A stretch of DNA of 10,587 nucleotides from NCBI GenBank assembly GCA_937872715.1, contig CALMTJ010000123.1, positions 1-10,587 on the forward strand. The letters run 5' to 3'. A model generated the notes under the pieces. It was not told where the DNA came from, made no database searches, and worked only from the letters and a program-made list of their open reading frames with translations. Below, in pieces: positions 6,760 to 10,587 of the stretch. The translations under genes were made by a program, and so were the position numbers. Position 1 is the stretch's first letter, and each line of letters opens with the position of its first letter. The DNA is from an uncultured Methylobacteriaceae bacterium. GTDB lineage: Bacteria > Pseudomonadota > Alphaproteobacteria > Rhizobiales > Beijerinckiaceae.

Positions 6760-6812
6760 TTGCAAGTGGACGAGCGTTCCACATATATACGGACGAACGC
6801 TCCGGTTGTTAC
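6760..6812. promoter_or_regulatory. Divergent tetR/SDR promoter with two operator-like palindromes
   Basis: Plus strand: TTGCAA (6760-6765) and TATATA (6784-6789), 18 nt apart, would start transcription near 6796 for the SDR gene. The TATATA box is symmetric. On the minus strand a TATATA -10 with GTAACA (6812-6807) 17 nt upstream would serve tetR with a leader of about 27 nt. Site 1, TGGACGAGCGTTCCA (6767-6781), fills the plus-strand spacer. Site 2, CGGACGAACGCTCCG (6790-6804), covers the start point. The two sites match at 11 of 15 positions and lie 23 nt apart. Each has perfect 4-bp arms, and the outer pair changes from T-A to C-G so that symmetry is kept. Confidence 0.65.
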
Positions 6813-6936
6813 ATAGATCTGTGATGCCGGGTTCGCCAGCCCGGGCGAGCCTCGCCGGTCTTACGGACAGGCGCGCTCGCACCACACCCGCAATGCCCGC
6901 GGAGAACCGCGCGCCTGCCATCCAACGGAGACCATC
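6805..6936 (+). other. Long 5' leader of the SDR gene
   Basis: If transcription starts near 6796 the leader is about 140 nt. It includes a possible CCGGG/CCCGGG hairpin near 6827-6846 and no recognised riboswitch or leader peptide. The ribosome-binding site CGGAG (6925-6929) is well placed before the ATG at 6937. Confidence 0.35.
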
Positions 6937-7686
6937 ATGACCGACAAGAAGGTCGCGCTCGTCACGGGCGCCAACAAGGGCATCGGCCGGCAGATCGCGA
7001 AGGACCTGACGGCCGAAGGCCTGCTCGTGCTCGTCGGCTCGCGCGACCCGGACAAGGGGCAGGAGGCGGCCGAGGAGATCGGCGCCGACGCCCGCGCGGT
7101 TCAGCTCGACGTGACGGATCAGGCCTCCATCGGGGCGGCCGCGGAGCGCATCCGCGCGGAGTTCGGCCGCCTCGACGTCCTGGTCAACAATGCCGGCATC
7201 TCGCATCCCGGCCGCGAGGGCGAGCAGTTCCCCGCTCTGGTCCAGTCCGGCCTGCTGACGCAGGCGCCGCTCGAGGACGTGCGCGTCGTGTTCGACACCA
7301 ACGTCTTCGGCGTGATCGCCGTGACCCAGGCGATGCTGCCGTTGCTGCGCGAGGCGCCGGCGGGGCGCATCGTCCAGATCGGCAGCACGGGCGGGTCGCT
7401 CACCTGGAACTCGGATGGGGAGAACGAGCACCGCTCGATGTTCGGCGCCTACTCCGCGTCCAAGACTGCGGCGCATGCCGTGGCGCTCGCCTTCGCCTTC
7501 TCGCTCCAGGACACGAACATCAAGGTCAACATCGCCTGCCCCGGCTTCACCAAGACGGCGCTGAACGACTTCCGCGGCACGCGCAGCGTCGAGGAGGGTG
7601 CGCGCGAAGCGGTGCGGCTGGCGCTGATCGGTCCCGACGGCCCGACGGGCACTTTCTCGGACGAGAACGGCCCGGTCGCCTGGTGA
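6937..7686 (+). CDS. Classical short-chain dehydrogenase/reductase, carbonyl-reductase type
   Basis: 249 residues, normal for a classical SDR. NAD(P)-binding TGANKGIG (10-17), structural NNAG (84-87), active-site Asn in DTNVFG (122), Ser150 in QIGSTGG, and Tyr172/Lys176 in YSASK are all present. The PG motif follows at 202-203. An Arg at residue 36 after the second strand (VGSRD) favours NADP(H). The insertion between NNAG and the active site and the FSDENGPVAW-type end resemble plant and bacterial carbonyl reductases acting on ketones, aldehydes or quinones; the substrate cannot be read. It is the first gene of a unit controlled by the divergent TetR. The second SDR gene follows after 76 nt on the same strand. 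Confidence 0.93.
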   Translation: MTDKKVALVTGANKGIGRQIAKDLTAEGLLVLVGSRDPDKGQEAAEEIGADARAVQLDVTDQASIGAAAERIRAEFGRLDVLVNNAGISHPGREGEQFPALVQSGLLTQAPLEDVRVVFDTNVFGVIAVTQAMLPLLREAPAGRIVQIGSTGGSLTWNSDGENEHRSMFGAYSASKTAAHAVALAFAFSLQDTNIKVNIACPGFTKTALNDFRGTRSVEEGAREAVRLALIGPDGPTGTFSDENGPVAW

Positions 7687-7762
7687 CGGCCCACACGGTG
7701 CCGCGGCGCTGCGCCGCCGGCCCTTCAACCTACGGCCCGCCGATCGTCGCAGGAGCAGCAGG

Positions 7763-8668
7763 ATGCGTGTCTTCGTCACCGGAGCCACCGGCTTCATCGG
7801 TTCCGCCATCGTCCCCGAACTGCTCGCCGCCGGCCACCGGGTGCTGGGCCTCGCCCGGTCCGACCGCGCCGTCCAGGCGCTCGCGGCGGCTGGAGCCGAG
7901 GCGCACCGGGGCGACCTCGACGACCCGGACAGCCTGCGCCGGGGCGCCAAGGCGGCGGACGGCGTGATCCATGCCGCCTTCGACCACGACTTCTCCCGCT
8001 TCGCCGAGAACGCCGAGGCCGACCGCCGTGCGGTCCAGGCGATCGGTGACGAGCTCGCCGGCTCGGACCGGCCGTTCGTCGTCACGGCCGGGCTGCCGCT
8101 CATCCCTGGCCCGCCCGTCACGGAGGACCACGCGCAGCCGGCGGGCCCAGGCGCGACGCCCCGCAGGTCGGAGCAGGCCGCGCTGGCGCTGGTCGACCGG
8201 GGCGTACGCGCGTCCGTGGTGCGCATGTCCCAGGCGCATGACCGGGACCGCCAGGGGCTCGCCCGCTACCTGATCGATGTCGCGCGGGCGAAGGGCGTCT
8301 CGGCCTATGTCGGCGACGGCACCAACCGCTGGGCCGCGGTGCACCGGCTCGATGCCGCGATGCTGTATCGGCTGGCGCTCGAGGCGGGGATGGTCGGCGC
8401 CCGCTACCATGCGGTGGGCGAGGAAAGCGTGCCGCTCCGCGAGATCGCAACCGCGATCGGTCGAGGCCTCGATGTGCCCGTCGAGTCGATCGCGCCGGAG
8501 AAGGCCGACGGTCATTTCGGCTGGCTGGGCCGCGCGGCCGGCATGGACGCTCCCGCCTCCGGCGCGCTGACGCGGAAGCGCTTGGGTTGGGAACCGACGA
8601 ACAACCCCGGCCTGCTCGAGGACCTGACAGAGTCGACGGCGTTCACGGTCGTCCGGACGAGCGCATGA
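7763..8668 (+). CDS. Atypical SDR / NAD(P)-dependent epimerase-like protein
   Basis: 301 residues. An N-terminal Rossmann fold with VTGATGFIGSAIV (5-17) and a conserved Asp-Leu pair at 51-52 (RGDLDD) shows NAD(P) binding. The usual YxxxK catalytic pair is absent: the aligned region reads ATPRRSEQAALAL (131-143). The rest is extended-SDR-like (VGDGTNRWAAVHRLDAAMLYRLAL, then GARYHAVGEESVPLREIA). This fits the atypical SDR subgroup often labelled SDR_a5 or NAD-dependent epimerase/dehydratase, where the missing Tyr is normal, so it may not catalyse classical dehydrogenation. The ribosome-binding site AGGAGCAGCAGG lies immediately before the ATG. It lies 76 nt after the carbonyl reductase gene without a visible terminator and is probably co-transcribed and controlled by TetR. 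Confidence 0.9.
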   Translation: MRVFVTGATGFIGSAIVPELLAAGHRVLGLARSDRAVQALAAAGAEAHRGDLDDPDSLRRGAKAADGVIHAAFDHDFSRFAENAEADRRAVQAIGDELAGSDRPFVVTAGLPLIPGPPVTEDHAQPAGPGATPRRSEQAALALVDRGVRASVVRMSQAHDRDRQGLARYLIDVARAKGVSAYVGDGTNRWAAVHRLDAAMLYRLALEAGMVGARYHAVGEESVPLREIATAIGRGLDVPVESIAPEKADGHFGWLGRAAGMDAPASGALTRKRLGWEPTNNPGLLEDLTESTAFTVVRTSA

Positions 8669-8992
8669 GGGCGGCGGGAACGGTCGGCTGAGCGCGAGAG
8701 CTCGATGGAGCTGTCGAAACTTAGAGCTTCCAACGAACCTCTTGGAATACCGGTCGGTCCGTCGTGGCCGGGCTTGGCCCGGCCATCCACGAACGCGTGG
8801 TCGGCACGCGGCTCCGCCCCGCCTTCGGGCTCGCGGTGGAGACGGTGCTGCGCCTCTCCGGCTGCTGAGCGGCCGTCTCCCTTGCAGGACCGCACGGGGC
8901 CGCTTGCGCCGCGCCGCTTGCGTTGGCGGGCGCCCGGCTCCCATGTCGCGGCGAGCGAGCTCGTCCCCGGCGGGCTCGGCGAGGGACCCGCC
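8669..8992. other. 324-nt intergenic gap before the dioxygenase gene
   Basis: A frame is open across part of this gap in phase with the dioxygenase (from 8705). Its translation is low-complexity Pro/Arg/Ser and ignores the conserved dioxygenase N-terminus, so I treat the gap as non-coding. It holds the REP-like palindrome (8763-8791) and G+C-rich sequence. No convincing promoter is visible. Confidence 0.6.
8763..8791. repeat. REP-like extragenic palindrome
   Basis: TGGCCGGGC (8765-8773), loop TTG, GCCCGGCCA (8777-8785) is a perfect 9-bp stem, flanked by CGTGG and CCACG. The phrase GTGGCCGGGCTT-GGCCCGGCCATCCACG is close to a short palindrome repeated between genes in Bradyrhizobium, Rhodopseudomonas and Methylobacterium genomes (from memory). 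It may act as a transcript end or stabiliser for the SDR unit. Confidence 0.6.
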
Positions 8993-9936
8993 ATGCAGCT
9001 CACCGGCATCCACCACCTGACCGCGATCACGGCTGACGCCGCCCGGAACCACGCCTTCTACACCGGTGTCCTCGGACTGCGTCTCGTCAAAAGGACCGTG
9101 AACCAGGACGACGTCTCCGCCTACCACCTCTTCTACGCGGACGGGCTCGCGACGCCGGGCTCCGACATCACCTTCTTCGACTGGCCGGCCGCCCGGGAGG
9201 GGAGGGGGACGGGAAGCGTGACCCGCACGGCGTTCCGCGTGACCGGAGAGGGCGCCATGGGCCGCTGGGCCGACCGGCTGGCGGCGGCCGGGCGACGCGG
9301 TCCCGCGTGACGGAGAGGGACGGCCGGACGACCCTCGATTTCGAGGACGGCGAGGGGCAGCGCCTGTCCCTCGTCGACGATGGAGGTGCGGGCGACGCCC
9401 ATCCGTGGGACAGGAGCCCGGTCCCGGCCGCCGACCAGATCCGGGGTCTCGGGCCGATCACGGTCTCCGTGACGGATCTCGCGCCCACGGACGCCGTGCT
9501 ACGGCGGCTGCTCGGCATGGCTCCGGATCGCGAATACATGTCCGGCGACGGAGCGCCCGTCACGGTGTACCGGATGGGGGAGGGCGGTCCCGCCGCGGAA
9601 CTGCACGTCGCGCTCGACCGGGACGGGAAACCTGCCCGGCAGGGAGCCGGAGGCGTCCACCACGTCGCCTTCCGCATCCCGGATTCCGATTACGATGCCT
9701 GGGCCGAGCGGCTGAAGCAGGCCCGGATCCCGTCGAGCGGCCCGGTCGACCGCTATTACTTCCGCTCGCTCTATTTCAGGGAGCCCGGCGGCACGCTGTT
9801 CGAGATCGCGACGGACGGACCGGGCTTCACCTCCGACGAGCCCCTGGAGAGGCTGGGCGAGCGGCTCGCCCTGCCGCCCTTCCTCGAAGGTCGCCGGGCC
9901 GAGATCGAGCGCGGGCTAAAGCCTCTCGCCATATAG
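8993..9936 (+). pseudogene. Ring-cleaving dioxygenase (two-domain VOC family) broken by one frameshift
   Basis: Two adjacent frames together give the full family length of about 315 residues. The first frame, from the ATG at 8993, encodes MQLTGIHHLTAITADAARNH and continues LGLRLVKRTVNQDD, the N-terminal VOC domain. It ends at a TGA at 9308-9310 just after RWADRLAAAG. The second frame (through 9307, to 9936) resumes with VTERDGRTTLDFEDGEGQRL and holds the second VOC domain, with GGVHHVAFRIPD and LYFREPGGTLFEIATD. Metal ligands of the family are visible: His of IHH, His of VHH, and Glu of LFEIATD. Adding one base between about 9293 and 9307 restores a single frame, for example reading through PAVTERDG. 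The intact family (LinE/MhqO-like) opens hydroquinone or catechol rings or removes related electrophiles. The break may be a true mutation or a sequencing error: it lies in the ACGCG-GTCC-CGCGT hairpin (9295-9308). Confidence 0.8.
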
Positions 9937-9942
9937 GGTGAG

Positions 9943-9963
9943 GAGGTTGGTCTCGCCGACCTC
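9943..9963. terminator. Hairpin between convergent genes, possible bidirectional terminator
   Basis: GAGGTTGG (9943-9950), loop TCTCG, CCGACCTC (9956-9963) form an 8-bp stem with one T-G wobble. It sits in the 36-nt gap between the dioxygenase stop and the convergent DUF2188 stop. There is no long T-run, but position and symmetry fit a shared terminator. Confidence 0.5.
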
Positions 9964-9972
9964 TCGGGTGCC

Positions 9973-10212
9973 TTAATCGACCACCACCGTGTCCGGACGT
10001 TCCGTGCCGGGGGCGACCTCCTCGTGCCAGCGGCCCGCCTCGTCCTGGTAGCTGATCGGCTCCGTCTCGCCCGGCAGCTTCTGCTCGGCCGCGACCGCGT
10101 TGGCGGCCCGAAGCGCGTCGTCATGGGTCGGGAAGGTCTCGGAGAAGACGTCGCCCAGCTTGTAGGCCCAGCCGCCGTCATGCTCCACGATCCGGTATGT
10201 GATGTCCGCCAT
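9973..10212 (-). CDS. Small DUF2188-type protein
   Basis: 79 residues from the ATG at 10212, preceded by AAGGAG (about 8 nt upstream), which decides this start over an in-frame ATG at 10323. The sequence is acidic and soluble: MADITYRIVEHDGGWAYKLG, then FPTHDDALRAANAVAAEQKL and a Trp-containing ISYQDEAGRWHEEVAPGTE end. The pattern of a short beta-strand with GGW, a helix with alternating Ala, and a final strand fits DUF2188, a small cytosolic family with no known reaction and common in Hyphomicrobiales. No membrane segment or Cys is present. It lies between mutS and the convergent dioxygenase gene. Family assignment is from memory of the pattern. Confidence 0.8.
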   Translation of the reverse strand: MADITYRIVEHDGGWAYKLGDVFSETFPTHDDALRAANAVAAEQKLPGETEPISYQDEAGRWHEEVAPGTERPDTVVVD

Positions 10213-10371
10213 TCGCGCGCTCCTTCGTCCGTGGCGAACGGCCGGCCCGCGACGGAGGTTCCCGCCCGCGGTCAGCGTGGTGGTCCCACCGCGCGTAGAC
10301 ATGCATGCCGAAGCAGATGGCAATCATGACACCGGGGAGATGATGGAGGCGTGGACCTGAGCGTCAGTCAT
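10178..10371 (-). pseudogene. Possible small membrane ORF coupled to mutS, frame-disrupted
   Basis: The last mutS codons contain GGGAGG, and an ATG at 10371-10369 overlaps the mutS TGA by one base (TGATG). This is a classic coupled start. As read, it gives only MTDAQVHASIISPVS before a stop at 10324. One added base in the CCCCGG run (about 10331-10336) would continue into MIAICFGMHVYARWDHH, giving a hydrophobic segment of about 20 residues and a basic tail of up to about 64 residues in all. The tail would overlap the DUF2188 start. No known family is recognised. The strong ribosome-binding site is the main support; the frame repair is inference. Confidence 0.3.
10213..10368. other. Gap between mutS and the DUF2188 gene
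   Basis: 156 nt. Apart from the small ORF described separately, it holds the inverted repeat GCGTGGTG-GTCC-CACCGCGC (10275-10294, one wobble or mismatch depending on strand). This could end or stabilise the mutS transcript. No T-run or clear promoter for the DUF2188 gene is visible. Confidence 0.35.
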
Positions 10372-10587
10372 CAGGTGCCTCCCTCGACGGCCTTGAGGCG
10401 GTACAACGCCTCCAGGGCCTCGCGCGGCGTCAGCGTATCCGGGTCGAGCCCGGCCAGCGCGGCCCGGACCGGGTCGGCGGCCGGTGGCTCCCGGGCCGAG
10501 GGGGCGGGCCGGGCCGCCGCGAAGAGCGGCAGGTCGTCCAGCATGGCGGCTTTTGGCCGGTCGCGATCCTGCCGCTCGAGCTCGCCG
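10371..10587 (-). CDS. mutS: DNA mismatch repair ATPase MutS, C-terminal fragment
   Basis: Partial: 71 complete codons before the stop are in the window, and the gene continues past the right edge. The translation ELERQDRDRPKAAMLDDLPL, a Pro/Ala-rich linker, then ALAGLDPDTLTPREALEALY ending RLKAVEGGT matches the MutS extreme C-terminus. There the LDDLPLF segment and the DPD-LTPREALEALY-LK helix form the dimer/tetramer tail that follows the ATPase domain. MutS recognises mismatches and recruits MutL. The ATPase and mismatch-binding domains are outside the window. The gene ends with two TGA codons in a row, and the second overlaps a possible coupled small ORF. Confidence 0.93.
   Translation of the reverse strand, partial: GELERQDRDRPKAAMLDDLPLFAAARPAPSAREPPAADPVRAALAGLDPDTLTPREALEALYRLKAVEGGT

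Noticed and set aside
6750..6782. Longer tetR start at the ATG at 6782
   Set aside because: It would begin inside the operator and next to the -10 box and lacks a ribosome-binding site, while the GTG at 6749 has AGGGGAG in place.
6364..8226. Open minus-strand frame of about 620 codons
   Set aside because: It overlaps tetR in another frame and is antisense to both SDR genes, which carry full family motifs.
8705..8992. N-terminal extension of the dioxygenase
   Set aside because: The family starts at MQLTGIHHLT. The extension crosses a REP-like palindrome and has no conserved sequence.
7730..9127. Open minus-strand frame of about 465 codons
   Set aside because: It is antisense to the atypical SDR and the dioxygenase start, with Arg-rich translation lacking any motif.
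9285..9315. Programmed ribosomal frameshift in the dioxygenase
   Set aside because: No X-XXY-YYZ slippery site or stop-adjacent slippery codon is seen, and the family is normally a single frame.
10213..10323. N-terminal extension of the DUF2188 protein
   Set aside because: AAGGAG directly precedes the internal ATG at 10212, and the extra residues are low-complexity.

Overview
The window is about 70% G+C, packed with long open frames, and reads as a chromosomal segment of an alphaproteobacterium. The most likely source is the Methylobacterium/Methylorubrum group. This is inferred from the MeaB, MutS C-terminal, DUF3750 and DUF2188 protein types, from the regulator and SDR types, and from an extragenic palindrome typical of Hyphomicrobiales. 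No phage, transposase, CRISPR array, tRNA or rRNA is visible.

Left part (1-5013, all minus strand). Reading right to left there is a DUF3750 membrane-anchored protein. Next come meaB (GTPase chaperone of methylmalonyl-CoA mutase) and, 6 nt later, a pyroglutamyl-peptidase I. After a non-coding gap with a good sigma70-type promoter comes a two-gene unit: an exported TPR plus outer-membrane beta-barrel protein, and, 10 nt later, an exported FecR-domain protein. The FecR protein ends in a Gly-X-Thr triplet tail that runs off the left edge.

Middle part (5189-8668). A secreted SLT lytic transglycosylase converges on a TetR-family repressor gene. The repressor gene is divergent from a two-gene plus-strand unit: a classical SDR carbonyl reductase and an atypical SDR (NmrA/epimerase-like). 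The divergent gap has two matching operator-like palindromes on either side of a symmetric TATATA box that can serve promoters in both directions.

Right part (8669-10587). A 324-nt gap carries a REP-like palindrome. It is followed by a two-domain ring-cleaving dioxygenase (VOC/MhqO-LinE type) broken by a one-base frameshift inside a G+C hairpin. A hairpin separates it from a convergent small DUF2188 gene. The C-terminus of MutS enters from the right edge. A tiny ORF with a strong ribosome-binding site overlaps the mutS stop codon and also looks frame-disrupted.

TetR, the two SDRs and the nearby dioxygenase look like an electrophile or quinone/aromatic detoxification module (inference). The most unusual item is the TPR-barrel/FecR-triplet-repeat pair, which could be a dedicated outer-membrane route with a surface-exposed partner. 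That idea is a hypothesis; the sequence shows only the architecture and the tight linkage.
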